This document shows, one piece after another, positions 1 through 8,561 of a DNA stretch of 46,001 bases (its first letter is position 1; the number at the start of each line of letters is the position of its first letter). The notes beneath the pieces are model-generated. The model was not told where the DNA came from. It searched no databases and worked only from the letters and a program-made list of their open reading frames with translations. The stretch lies in contig JROS01000055.1 of the NCBI GenBank assembly GCA_000769715.1, positions 1 through 46,001 on the forward strand, read 5' to 3'. The stretch is from Desulfobulbus sp. Tol-SR. GTDB taxonomy: Bacteria > Desulfobacterota > Desulfobulbia > Desulfobulbales > Desulfocapsaceae. Position numbers and translations under genes: made by a program.

Positions 1-366
1 GCTAACCGACTACCCCCTTTCCACAATAATAGAGCGGTCAATATCGCCTTTTCGCCGGTGGCCATTTCCGACGGCACTTCGGACTGGTACGGGCTCGGAC
101 CGGTCTCGGTGCTGCCGGGATACCAGCGGCGGGGAATCGGCACGACCCTGATCCGGCAGGGACTGGCACGGCTGCACGACCTGGGAGCTCGAGGCTGCTG
201 TCTGGTGGGGCATCCGGAGTACTACAGAAAATTCGGTTTCGAAAACGTCTCGGAATTCGTGGTGGAGGGGGTTCCGCCGGAGGTCTTCTTCGCCCTGTCT
301 TTCAACGGCCTCTACCCCCAGGGCAAAGTGACGTTCCATGCAGGGTTCAGGGCCGAAGGCCGGTAG
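1..366 (+). CDS. GNAT family N-acetyltransferase, 5'-truncated by the window edge
   Basis: The reading frame is open from base 1 and ends at TAG 364-366, so the N-terminus lies outside the window; the GTG at 58 is internal. The visible part matches the YhbS-like GNAT acetyltransferases. SPVAISDGTSDWYGLGPVSV is the beta strand before the acetyl-CoA site, LPGYQRRGIGTTLI is the Q/R-x-x-G-x-G/A pyrophosphate-binding motif, and GHPEYYRKFGFEN is the usual YY..FGF segment near the C-terminus. Such enzymes move an acetyl group from acetyl-CoA to an amine; the substrate cannot be read from sequence. The first dozen codons look unlike the family (ANRLPPFHNN), which may be poor conservation or an error at the edge. 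Confidence 0.85.
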   Translation, partial: ANRLPPFHNNRAVNIAFSPVAISDGTSDWYGLGPVSVLPGYQRRGIGTTLIRQGLARLHDLGARGCCLVGHPEYYRKFGFENVSEFVVEGVPPEVFFALSFNGLYPQGKVTFHAGFRAEGR

Positions 367-428
367 CGGCAGTCGGTCCGCAGCAGCGTGATACCGAACC
401 TTACAGGTGGGAGGGGTTGACATCCATC

Positions 429-1238
429 ATGGTCAAGATTGCCTTTGTCGTCACGGTCCTTGGGCTCATTGTCGCCGTCCTTGCCCGCGGCAATATCCAG
501 CGCTCTCTGCTCTATTACCCCGGACAACACACGATTGATGAAGTGCGCCGTTACGCCGCGGCAAAGGATCTGCGATTGTGGCCTGACGATAATGCAGGAT
601 ATTACGGCATAGTGAGCCGGAAAGGTCCGGCCGGTTACAGGGGCACGATCGTTGTGTGCCACGGCAATGCCGGGGCGGCAGTGGACCGCTCTTACTATAT
701 CGCCGCCCTGGAGGGTCGGGGCTTCCGCGTGGTATTGATCGAATATCCCGGGTATGGCGGGCGGCCCGGTGAATTGGGCGAAGAGAGTTTTATCGCCGAT
801 GGTCGCCGGGCGGCGCTACGGGCGCAACAGGAGTTTGGCGGGCCGTTGTACCTGTGGGGCGAATCGTTGGGGTGCGGCGTGGCATCCGCTCTGGCCGCCG
901 ATGCCGAGCTCCGCCCGCGGGGAGTTGTCCTGATCACCCCGTGGGATTCACTGGCCAATGAGGCCAAGGTTCACTATCCCTGGCTTCCGGTCGGACTGCT
1001 GCTGCAGGACACCTACGATAATGCGGCAAACCTGGTGCACTATGCCGGTCCGGTCGCCGTTATTATGGCCGGACGGGATAAGATCATCCCGAACCGGCTG
1101 ACGGAACGGCTGTACCGCGCGCTCTCCCAGCCTAAACGGCTGTGGACGTTTGCAGATGCCGGTCACAACGACTGGCCCAGCCATCCCGGTGCGGCGTGGT
1201 GGGATGAGGTCCTGGAGTTTCTGAACACAGGGAGGTGA
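429..1238 (+). CDS. alpha/beta hydrolase with N-terminal membrane anchor
   Basis: About 269 residues from ATG 429. A TTG at 417 would add four residues but lies only 2 nt from the GGAGG at 410-414; spacing from that SD to ATG 429 is rather long (14 nt), so the start is unsettled. A hydrophobic stretch at residues 3-19 looks like a signal anchor. The hydrolase fold is shown by VVCHGNAG (oxyanion-hole region), the nucleophile elbow GESLG, an acidic residue in GRDKIIP and the catalytic His in AGHNDW. This resembles the BEM46/YfhR-like serine hydrolases, usually membrane-bound with the catalytic domain outside the membrane. The substrate is unknown. It follows the GNAT gene on the same strand after a 62-nt gap. 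Confidence 0.85.
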   Translation: MVKIAFVVTVLGLIVAVLARGNIQRSLLYYPGQHTIDEVRRYAAAKDLRLWPDDNAGYYGIVSRKGPAGYRGTIVVCHGNAGAAVDRSYYIAALEGRGFRVVLIEYPGYGGRPGELGEESFIADGRRAALRAQQEFGGPLYLWGESLGCGVASALAADAELRPRGVVLITPWDSLANEAKVHYPWLPVGLLLQDTYDNAANLVHYAGPVAVIMAGRDKIIPNRLTERLYRALSQPKRLWTFADAGHNDWPSHPGAAWWDEVLEFLNTGR

Positions 1239-1578
1239 GCGGGTCGTGATCGCCCATGGCACCCGGAAGTCGGCGATCGCGGGTTGGTGAACCCCGGCCT
1301 GGCCTCCGCCTCGCGATGCCATCCCGGGGCGGAGGAGAGCGGGAGGGCGGAATGAAACAGTGTCCAGCCGGAAACGAGATATTTTTTCATGAATCGAGGC
1401 GCTCGATGAATTTGACCGCAGGCATATATTTGATATCTCGGAGTCTCGTACCTCGCTTACCGGTGGATTACATTGCTGAGAGCAACGAAGGGTCAGGGAA
1501 AAAGAGCCGTTTCCGGACGGACGAAATAATGGGGAAATAGGCGAGAGGAGTGCGGCTTGCCAAAGCGCGAAGGACTCG
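1239..1578. other. intergenic region, no convincing gene
   Basis: An ORF of 94 codons (1256-1540, +) crosses it but is rich in Arg/Gly/Pro and resembles nothing I know. It contains an 8-bp inverted repeat, CCTCCGCC at 1303-1310 and GGCGGAGG at 1328-1335, with no T-run after it, so it is at most a weak end for the hydrolase transcript. I see nothing else. Confidence 0.4.
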
Positions 1579-2100
1579 ATGCGGATCTACCGGCATATCG
1601 ATGGCGTCCAGGTCACGGCCACCTTTTCACCTTGTCGGAAGTACCGCTACCGGCTCGAGGTCAGCCGCAATCCGCCTGTGGCCGGTCACCCGCTGACTGT
1701 CGGCGCGATCCTGCAGAACCCCAGCGTCGCCAACGCCGCCATCGCCGACAAATCGGTCCAGTTCCTCGAAAAGCTGGTATTCCTGCAGGGGCTGCCACAG
1801 TTCGCCGGGGCGCAGAGGCTGATAATCGTCAACCAGTTTGCCTTGATCCAGACTCAGGCGTTTTCCGGGACGGAGATGGATATCGGTGCCGACAACGATC
1901 GGCACATCGAGCAGGCGATTGCGGAGTCTGATGTCATTCTTGTCGCCTGGGGCAAGAGCAACGCCCATACCACCAGGAAACAGGTGATCAACCGAATGCT
2001 CCGGAACCAGAGAGATAAACTGCTGCTGCAGGGGAAATCCCACCCTTCAAGGGCGGGCTACAGTGGTTATGTGTCCAGCTATGACGAATCAGACCTTTAA
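1579..2100 (+). CDS. DUF1643 domain protein
   Basis: 173 residues from ATG 1579. Features of the DUF1643 family are visible: an early YRYRL segment, the LQNPSVANA segment (family LNPSTAD), LIIVNQFAL (family VVNLFA), an ND pair before an alternating I...I helix (GADNDRHIEQAI), then VILVAWGKSNAH (family V-x-AWG) and a late GKSHPSRAGY (family TK.G.P.HPL). The family is uncharacterised, small and soluble, and scattered among bacteria and phages. No SD is evident before the ATG. It converges on the HD-GYP gene downstream with a 252-bp gap that contains a 15-bp palindrome (2295-2309). Confidence 0.75.
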   Translation: MRIYRHIDGVQVTATFSPCRKYRYRLEVSRNPPVAGHPLTVGAILQNPSVANAAIADKSVQFLEKLVFLQGLPQFAGAQRLIIVNQFALIQTQAFSGTEMDIGADNDRHIEQAIAESDVILVAWGKSNAHTTRKQVINRMLRNQRDKLLLQGKSHPSRAGYSGYVSSYDESDL

Positions 2101-2352
2101 AATGGACGGACTGTACGCGGCCGATAGCACGAGGGTGGAAATCCGCCCGCCGCTGATGTGGCGGCAGCCGGCTGGTGGATGTCCGGCTCAAATATCCCGT
2201 GCCATGGTCGTTTCATTTTTTTGCAGGATTTTTTCCGACCCCCCCTCGCTGTGATCTCGGCCCCGGACGCAATCCGGCCTTTCGTAGAATCTCCTCAGGT
2301 CGGACCTGATCATTCCGGTCAACAAAAAAGTGGTGCACCGCATACCGCGATG

Positions 2353-5076
2353 TCATCGGCATTTCTGCATTTCGCACTTGATTTCAAGACGTTCCATCTT
2401 GTCGATATAGTAGGTTGTCTCCTCGAGCAGGTCGATATGGCTTGATTCCAGCGTCACCTCTGTTCCCTTGAGGCTGGCCAAACGGAGCAAATCCGCAGCA
2501 AGGTTGACATGGTGGGCTGTGATGATCACAAAATCACGGCCATAGGCCCGGAACAGCAGCGCCCCGGGGAAAAGTGCCTGCAGTTCGGTGGCGATTTTCT
2601 GCATCAGCAGGTTACCCTGCTCCCAACCCAACCGCATGTTGTACTGCTCCAGATTATTGACATGCACGCTGTGGAGACAGCGAAATTCGTGCAGTACCTG
2701 ATTGTTCCGCAGCATGATCTGGAGGTAGTCCTCGTTGTAGAGCCCTGTCAGCTTGTCGCTGAAAAAGTACGAAAACCTGCGCTCTTCCATTTGATTCCTG
2801 GGAAGTTGGTCGATGGAATCAGGGCTCTCCACATTGCGCAACGCGATCAGCCCGGCGGCGACAACGTCCGGGTCGAATTGGCTGCCGCTGAGCGTTTCCA
2901 ACTCCCGGAGGGCCTCGGCAACCGTCTTGCGCGGCTTGTAGATGCGGTTGGTGGTCATGGCGTCGAAGGAGTCGGCAACGACAATGATCCGCGACAGCAG
3001 AGGGATATTCTTGTCCCGCAGGCGATCCGGGTAGCCCATGCCGTCATGGCGCTCATGATGATGGCGGATGATTTCGGCAAGCTCCCGGTACATGGGAATG
3101 CTTGCCAGCATGGCGTGGCCGGCGGAGGCATGGAGTTTGATCAATTCGTAATCAAGGGTGGAGAGCTTTCCCGGTTTGAGCAGCACCGAGTCAGGGGTGG
3201 CGATCTTGCCGATGTCATGGAGGATTGCCGCCTGCTGCAGCAGGTCGATCTGCTCTTTTGCAAGTCCCATCTGCGTGGCGAGCAGCCTGCTGTACTCCGC
3301 GACCCGAACCGTGTGCCCGGCGGTAAAGGTGTCCCGTTGATCGATCATGTCGGCAAATGATCGGATGGTCTGCTGGTAATTTTCGATCCGCGCCTTCTCC
3401 AGGTCGGCCACCTGTTCCTTCTGCCGGAAAGAGTTGACGGCAAACCCGATGTCGCCCGCCAGTTCCTCGAGCATGGCGATCTCCTCCTGCTCGAAGCCTT
3501 CCCGGCGCATGGTATAGACGCAGAGCGCCCCCAGGGGGGAGGAATAGCGGTCGGCGCGCAGCGGCAAGGCGATGACGGCACGAAATTTGCCGGTCGTGGC
3601 CGGATCGGGGCGGGAGGTGGCGGCACCCTGCTCCTCCTTCCTGACCATGACCACGGTCTGATTCTTCGTCATACAGCTGCCTTCGGCCGACGAGGCGAAC
3701 GGGTCGGTGGGGTCATGGGGATTGTAGGGGGGAGTGCCGGGCGGACGAAGGGAATCGTCGGTGCTGAACACCCGGTCGACCAGGCCATCGTGCAGCAGCC
3801 CGATCCAGCTGTGGCCGTAATGACTGTGTTCGCCCATCGCCTTACATGCCGCATGCAGAAGCGTATCCAGGTCGGTTGCTGAAATCAGCAGCGCGTTGAC
3901 TTCGGCAATCGTCTCCATGATTTCGCGGAGATACAACTCCTGGTCCAGCAGGGTGTTGACCCGGCTGGTCCGCTCGACCACCTTGTCCTCCAGCGTTGCG
4001 TTGAGTTCGTCGACCTCTCTTTTCTTCTGCCTCAGGCGCTGGTTGAGGCGCAGAATGTAGAGGGAGGTCAGGAGAACCGCCATGACGAGGAGCAGCAGAA
4101 TCGCCAGTTGCCGCCAATAGCGCCTGAGGACGTCGTTGAGGGTGAACTGGCCGAAATCCGCATAGGGGCCGATGCGCAGGTCGAGCAGACAGTCGTGCAC
4201 CGGCTGGTAGTTCAGCGGTGCGGCCCATCCGGCGCTCTTGCTGGCCCTGGCCGCGGGATCGTCGCTGTCCATGGCCAGCAGGGCCGAGGCGACCCGGCGG
4301 GTCAGGTCGGCGGGGGTGGTCCGGATGGCCGCCATCGGCCATTCCGGATAGAGGGCGGTGCTGAGTTTGAAGGGGAATCCGGCGATGTGCCGCTCGTTGA
4401 GAATCCGGAATTCGTCAAGCCGGATGGTGCCGGCGTCGGCCATGCGCTCCAGGGTATCGGTGCGGACCGTTCCCGCGTCGACCGTACCGTTCTGCACGGC
4501 CTGGACCACGGCATCATGGGTATTGCCGTACTCCAGCGAGGCAAAGAAGCGGAGGGGATCGATGCCGAGACGTTTCAGTTCACGCCAGCAGACCAGCCAG
4601 CCGCCGAAGGAGCGCGGCTCGACCGCCATGAACCGGCGGTTGCGCAGATCCTTGATTTCCTTGATTTCATGGCGGTCGGCCCGGGCAAAGATGACGCCGC
4701 CGAAGATGGTTGTCTGCTGCCCCGGCAGATTCCGGTTGATCAGGGTGGCGATCCGGTTCACCCCGTACAGTTTTTCCAGTTCCACGTAGAAAGCGGAATT
4801 GGCGAGGACGAAATCGATCTTCGCCTCCCGGACGGCATCGTGGATCTCGGTGAAATCGAGCGGAACGAGGTGGAAACGATGGCCGGGCAATCGGGCGGTG
4901 AGATAGTCGGCGGTCGCGGTCCACAGCTTGACGTCGATCTCCGAGCCCCGTTTGGCCAGGAGGCCGATCCGGACGTCACGGGCGGTCTGTGCACGGGTTG
5001 CCCCGACCAGGAAGCAAACAAGGAGGAACAGCAGTAAAACTGGGAGGTTGCGGTGCGGGCGTGAGATCATATCCAT
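2353..5076 (-). CDS. PhnD-like sensor / GAF / HD-GYP / degenerate GGDEF protein
   Basis: 907 residues from ATG 5076 (MDM; a second ATG lies at 5070). The open frame continues upstream but runs into the CBS gene and loses any signal sequence, so I reject longer starts. In order: signal peptide about 1-30; periplasmic binding domain of the phosphate/phosphonate (PhnD) type 32-315; one membrane segment 321-343; coiled coil 345-385; GAF 385-548; HD-GYP domain 570-750 with H620-D621 (HDIGK) and the HHHE..DGMGYP block at 672-683; then a GGDEF-fold domain from about 767 (DKLTGLYNEDYL) in which the signature is YGRDF (845-849). HD-GYP domains hydrolyse c-di-GMP, and the metal ligands look intact, so I infer an active phosphodiesterase gated by an external ligand. 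The terminal GGDEF domain should be catalytically dead. A 71-nt gap separates it from the CBS genes upstream. Confidence 0.92.
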   Translation of the reverse strand: MDMISRPHRNLPVLLLFLLVCFLVGATRAQTARDVRIGLLAKRGSEIDVKLWTATADYLTARLPGHRFHLVPLDFTEIHDAVREAKIDFVLANSAFYVELEKLYGVNRIATLINRNLPGQQTTIFGGVIFARADRHEIKEIKDLRNRRFMAVEPRSFGGWLVCWRELKRLGIDPLRFFASLEYGNTHDAVVQAVQNGTVDAGTVRTDTLERMADAGTIRLDEFRILNERHIAGFPFKLSTALYPEWPMAAIRTTPADLTRRVASALLAMDSDDPAARASKSAGWAAPLNYQPVHDCLLDLRIGPYADFGQFTLNDVLRRYWRQLAILLLLVMAVLLTSLYILRLNQRLRQKKREVDELNATLEDKVVERTSRVNTLLDQELYLREIMETIAEVNALLISATDLDTLLHAACKAMGEHSHYGHSWIGLLHDGLVDRVFSTDDSLRPPGTPPYNPHDPTDPFASSAEGSCMTKNQTVVMVRKEEQGAATSRPDPATTGKFRAVIALPLRADRYSSPLGALCVYTMRREGFEQEEIAMLEELAGDIGFAVNSFRQKEQVADLEKARIENYQQTIRSFADMIDQRDTFTAGHTVRVAEYSRLLATQMGLAKEQIDLLQQAAILHDIGKIATPDSVLLKPGKLSTLDYELIKLHASAGHAMLASIPMYRELAEIIRHHHERHDGMGYPDRLRDKNIPLLSRIIVVADSFDAMTTNRIYKPRKTVAEALRELETLSGSQFDPDVVAAGLIALRNVESPDSIDQLPRNQMEERRFSYFFSDKLTGLYNEDYLQIMLRNNQVLHEFRCLHSVHVNNLEQYNMRLGWEQGNLLMQKIATELQALFPGALLFRAYGRDFVIITAHHVNLAADLLRLASLKGTEVTLESSHIDLLEETTYYIDKMERLEIKCEMQKCR

Positions 5077-5147
5077 TCTTCGTGGCAGATGGAGCACTGG
5101 TGCCTCCGCAAAAAAATCAAACGTCCAGGGAACTGCTGCCGCCAGTT

Positions 5148-6044
5148 CTACTCTCCGGCAATCAGGCGGCCGGAGATGCAGGCCCGGCAGGAACCCGAGC
5201 GGAAACGGACTGAATCGGAGAGAGAAAGCACGCCGACCATGCGGGGCGGTTGACCCTGGTGAACAAAGAGGCGCTGCACGTCCTTGAGGAGCATCTGCCG
5301 GAGCGCGGTGGTGAGCAGGTCGTCGCGGCCACAGCTGAGCACCGGGGTCTGCATGACCGCCGTTGCAGGGTGGTTTATGCCGAGTCCGTGCTTGTAGGCC
5401 AGAACCAGATCGGATTTCGACAGCACTCCTTGCGGCACGTCGGCGGCATCGGTGACCACGACGGCCCCGAAACGCCGGGCGGTCAACTGCTCGACGACCT
5501 CGGCCAGGCTGGTCTGGAGCGGGCACGACAGGACGCCCGCCGTCATGACCTCGCTCACCCGCAATCGCTGCGCATCGGCGGCCGCCGTCGCCGACCGGCG
5601 CCCTGTGGCGGAGCTGTTGGGACAGGCCCGGCAATACCGATACAGGAGGGCGACGATATCGGGATAGGCCAGCTTGCCGACGATCCGACCGCCATCCGCC
5701 CCCATCACGTACAAGCGGTGGACGCCCTTGCCGTGCATCAGGTCGATGGCCGATTCGAGGCTGTCGTCGGGAAGACGGAACAGCGGTTCTCCGGCGGCTA
5801 TTTGATCGATCCTGGTGTCAAGCGGCAGTCCGGCATAAAAAGCACCGATCAAATCGGTCTTCGACACCACGCCGATCGGATGCTCCTCCCCGTCGATGAC
5901 CAGGAGGGCGCTGATCTTGTTTTTTACCAGCTGATTGATGCAGTGGGAGAGGGTGGCCTTGCCGGGCAGACGGGTAACCCGTCGGCGCATCACCTCCCGG
6001 ACCCGCAGTCCGGCCAGGACGCTTCTCTGCCTGACGATTACCAT
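5148..6044 (-). CDS. four-CBS-domain protein with repeated C-terminal CRAC motifs
   Basis: 298 residues. Two Bateman modules lie in tandem: CBS1-2 at about 12-135 (VREVMRRRV, VVSKTDLIGAFY) and CBS3-4 at about 161-280 (VSEVMTAGV, VLSKSDLVLAYKHG). Each module ends in the same cysteine motif, YCRAC at C138/C141 and SCRAC at C286/C289, so the protein looks like an internal duplication of a Bateman-plus-Cys unit. CBS pairs bind adenine nucleotides; there is no attached enzyme or channel. The ATG overlaps the end of the upstream CBS gene by 7 nt, which suggests translational coupling. The Cys pairs could hold a metal, a cluster or a disulfide; this is inference. Confidence 0.9.
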   Translation of the reverse strand: MVIVRQRSVLAGLRVREVMRRRVTRLPGKATLSHCINQLVKNKISALLVIDGEEHPIGVVSKTDLIGAFYAGLPLDTRIDQIAAGEPLFRLPDDSLESAIDLMHGKGVHRLYVMGADGGRIVGKLAYPDIVALLYRYCRACPNSSATGRRSATAAADAQRLRVSEVMTAGVLSCPLQTSLAEVVEQLTARRFGAVVVTDAADVPQGVLSKSDLVLAYKHGLGINHPATAVMQTPVLSCGRDDLLTTALRQMLLKDVQRLFVHQGQPPRMVGVLSLSDSVRFRSGSCRACISGRLIAGE

Positions 6045-6529
6045 GGCGTTTGCCCCTGGGACGGCAGAAATCCGGAGAGCATGTGGTGGAACAGGGAAGA
6101 TATGTAGACAATCCCGATTATCCGGCCATTTTCCGTCACCGGCAGGCGGCGGACATGTTTTTTCAGCATGATATCCGCGACGGCGAGGAGATGGGTGTCC
6201 GGACTGATGGTGACCACTTCGGTGGTCATGATATCTCCCGCCTCAATCCCTTTGGCCCGCTCCAGCAGCTCGGTGAAGAGCTGGTCGAGGTCCGGTTCCT
6301 CCATCTCACTCCAGATTCTGACATGTTTGGGTTGGAGGAAAAGAAGGATGTCGTACATCGAAATCATCCCCACCAGGCGGTCCTCGTCATCCACCACCAT
6401 CAGGCCGAAAATCTTTCTCTTCTCCTCGCGACTGGCGGTTTGAAACATCTCGACTGCCCGGGACAAGGTATCCCGAGGATGGAGGAGATGAAATCGGCTA
6501 TCCATGACGTCTCGAGCCACCATGCTCAT
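6038..6529 (-). CDS. two-CBS-domain protein
   Basis: 163 residues from ATG 6529, chosen because GAGGAG lies about 7 nt upstream. The frame is open 15 codons further, but that part is not CBS-like. CBS1 covers about 5-75 (VARDVMDSRFHLLHP, VVDDEDRLVGMISMYDIL) and CBS2 about 95-155 (AGDIMTTEVVTISPD, VRRLPVTENGRIIGIVYISSL), joined by a long helical linker (about 76-95). This is a stand-alone Bateman module, probably an adenine-nucleotide sensor. It is the first gene of a short run with the four-CBS protein, which it overlaps by 7 nt, and then the HD-GYP sensor. Partners are unknown. Confidence 0.9.
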   Translation of the reverse strand: MSMVARDVMDSRFHLLHPRDTLSRAVEMFQTASREEKRKIFGLMVVDDEDRLVGMISMYDILLFLQPKHVRIWSEMEEPDLDQLFTELLERAKGIEAGDIMTTEVVTISPDTHLLAVADIMLKKHVRRLPVTENGRIIGIVYISSLFHHMLSGFLPSQGQTPW

Positions 6530-6991
6530 CAAGCTCCTCTCGTTGTGATGCGCAGGATAAACAACCACCGGCACGCCTTAAAAAAAGTTTACCTGCGCGG
6601 GCAGCACCTTTCAACTCCTCCGAAGACGACCCCGACAATTTGACCACGCCGTTCCATGGCGACCCGCGGCCACTCACCCGGAACAATTGACGCCTGGGGG
6701 AGGAGGCAACCGGCGATACCGCATCCGAGTAGCGGACATTCATCGGCAGTCAGGGAAACACCGGCCTTGGCTGTTTTCTGAGTAACAGTGCACCCACTGA
6801 ACGTAGATGACACCTTTGAGGCCAATCGAACCGGGAGACAGGTCATTGCCATTGGGTGCTCGATGATCGACCATGGCGGAAAATATTCCGCATCATGACG
6901 GAATTGCACAATAATTTATATTCTCTCATCGACGCGATGACCACGAACGCGCCGTGGTCATGTTCTGGGCGAAGCGGTTCGATCGCCTGTT
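6530..6991. other. 462-bp intergenic stretch, possible gene remnant on the minus strand
   Basis: No gene can be supported. A minus-strand frame (6589-6909) contains CPLLGCGIAGCLLP at about 6740-6700, followed by MERRGQIVGVVF. That is loosely reminiscent of the N-terminus of class II glutamine amidotransferase domains (CGIxG at the nucleophile Cys, then a RG..G.G block), but the frame ends soon after and the rest resembles nothing. It may be a decayed fragment or chance. Confidence 0.25.
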
Positions 6992-7336
6992 TCAAGCGAC
7001 CGGGCTCTTGTCATCCGTCACTGTGTGCCGCGCTGCTTTAAGCTCGCCGATCTCTTCCTCCACCTCGCTTGCCCCCTGGGCGTAGAAGGATGCTTCATCG
7101 GGGGCGAGTTCATGGAGCAGGCGCAGAAACTCGCCGGCATGGACCCGTTCCTCGTCGGCGATATCCTTGAGCACCTCGATGGCCAGCCTGTTGTCTGTCG
7201 ATTCCGCCAGCTGCATGTACAACTGGATGGCCTCATACTCCGCCGCCACCATGAATCGAATCGCCCTGACGAGTTCCTCATGGGTGAGCTTCCTGTCCCT
7301 TGCCAATCCTGAAAATGGTGTCCCGAATTCCGGCAT
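6992..7336 (-). CDS. small ferritin-like (rubrerythrin-fold) diiron protein
   Basis: 114 residues from ATG 7336, with a clear GGAGG about 6 nt upstream. It carries one helix pair of the ferritin fold: helix 1 has AAEYEAIQLY and helix 2 has DEERVHAGEF, so the protein offers one E and one E-x-x-H set. That is half of a normal four-helix diiron site and would need to dimerise ('demi-ferritin'). There is no rubredoxin domain, unlike full rubrerythrin. Expected roles are iron binding or oxidation, or peroxide defence. It is the last gene of the metal-handling run, 140 nt after the Mrp stop, and may be cotranscribed. I saw no encapsulin gene in the window. Confidence 0.85.
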   Translation of the reverse strand: MPEFGTPFSGLARDRKLTHEELVRAIRFMVAAEYEAIQLYMQLAESTDNRLAIEVLKDIADEERVHAGEFLRLLHELAPDEASFYAQGASEVEEEIGELKAARHTVTDDKSPVA

Positions 7337-7476
7337 GTCATCCTCCTTTTTTTGGGTGTTTGTCGGTTGTCAACGCTGCACGAGAAGGTGGCGGCTTTCC
7401 GGAAACCGCGATTGTTGCCCTGCGATGCTCAGGCGTGCTTTCCAGCGCCGGCAAAAAATGTGAGAGCGTCGCGGGT

Positions 7477-8529
7477 TCATCGGCTCGCCGCTTCGTTCTG
7501 TTGGTTCAGTTTACTTGCCACCTCCAGAAAAACCCGGCTGGTCTCGGAATCGGGCGCCGACACCAGGAGCGGCAGACCGCTGTCGCCGCCGCGCCCGAGT
7601 TCAAGATCGAAGGGGATCGCGCCCAGCAGGGGAAGACCGGTTTCCCGGCTGAGTTTCTCGCCGCCGCCATGGCCGAAAATCTCTATGGGCTGTACCGAAT
7701 GACCGCAGCGGAAGTACGACATGTTTTCCACCAGACCGGCGATGCGCAGGCGGTGTTTCCGAAAGAGGGTGACCGACCGCCGTACATCGATCAGCGACAC
7801 TTCCTGCGGGGTGGTGACCATCAGGATCGAGGCCTGGGGTATGGCCTGGGCCACGGTGATGGAGGGATCTCCGGTCCCCGGCGGCAGGTCGATGACCAGA
7901 TAATCGAGTTCGCCCCACTGCACCCGCTCCAGCAGGTGGCGAATCATTTTCGAAACCAGGGGGCCGCGCCAGATAAACGCGTCGGTCTCGCCGGCGGTCA
8001 TGCCCAGGGAGACGACACGCAGACCGAATTTTTCCCTGGGCAGGATCATTCCCGCTTCTTCCTCGAGGGAATCGGGCAGGGCCAGCATCAGGGGGACACT
8101 GGGGCCATAGACGTCGGCGTCGAGCAGTCCCGTGCGCAGGCCGTTGCGCACAAAAGCCAGGGCCAGGTTGACGGCGACCGTGGTCTTGCCCACCCCGCCC
8201 TTGCCGCTCGCCACGGCCACGATATGGCGGACCTTTTCGATCCCCTTGAGCGGCACCCTGGGGAACAGCCGCTGCAGCTCTTCCTCGCTCAGGATGGCGA
8301 CATTCACCTTCACCGCCGAGACATCGGGCAATGCCCCTGCGGTTTGTTCAATATCCCGGACAAATTTTTCCTTCAGAGGGCCATGGTCCGATTTCAACGC
8401 CAGGGTCAGGTTGACCTCCGTCCCCCGGACCGCGATGTCGCGGATCATCCCCAGGTCGATCAGCGGTTTTTTCAGGCTGGGATGTATGATTGCCCGCAAT
8501 GCCGCGCCAATTTCCTTTTCCGTCATCAT
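7477..8529 (-). CDS. Mrp/NBP35-type P-loop ATPase with N-terminal DUF59, altered CxxC
   Basis: 350 residues from ATG 8529 (AAAGGAG upstream); the open frame further upstream overlaps the CDF gene and is not real. Residues 3-78 are a DUF59/MIP18-like domain. The deviant Walker A is SGKGGVGKTT (108-117), followed by DADVYGPS, the Mrp signature GRP-like WRGPLVSKM, and DYLVIDLPPGTGD. Mrp/NBP35 proteins carry and transfer [4Fe-4S] clusters, normally through a C-terminal CxxC at the dimer interface. Here that site reads C275-G-H-S278 in SYFRCGHSVQ, so the second Cys is missing. Cluster binding may be lost or use another ligand. It lies 32 nt after the CDF-NifX gene in the same operon. Confidence 0.93.
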   Translation of the reverse strand: MMTEKEIGAALRAIIHPSLKKPLIDLGMIRDIAVRGTEVNLTLALKSDHGPLKEKFVRDIEQTAGALPDVSAVKVNVAILSEEELQRLFPRVPLKGIEKVRHIVAVASGKGGVGKTTVAVNLALAFVRNGLRTGLLDADVYGPSVPLMLALPDSLEEEAGMILPREKFGLRVVSLGMTAGETDAFIWRGPLVSKMIRHLLERVQWGELDYLVIDLPPGTGDPSITVAQAIPQASILMVTTPQEVSLIDVRRSVTLFRKHRLRIAGLVENMSYFRCGHSVQPIEIFGHGGGEKLSRETGLPLLGAIPFDLELGRGGDSGLPLLVSAPDSETSRVFLEVASKLNQQNEAASR

Positions 8530-8561
8530 CTTTGTCTCCTTTGTCCCCGTCACTGCTGTTT

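Noticed and set aside
5077-5634. Upstream extension of the HD-GYP reading frame
   Set aside because: It would overlap the CBS gene by more than 450 nt and bury the signal peptide; ATG 5076 gives a normal exported N-terminus.
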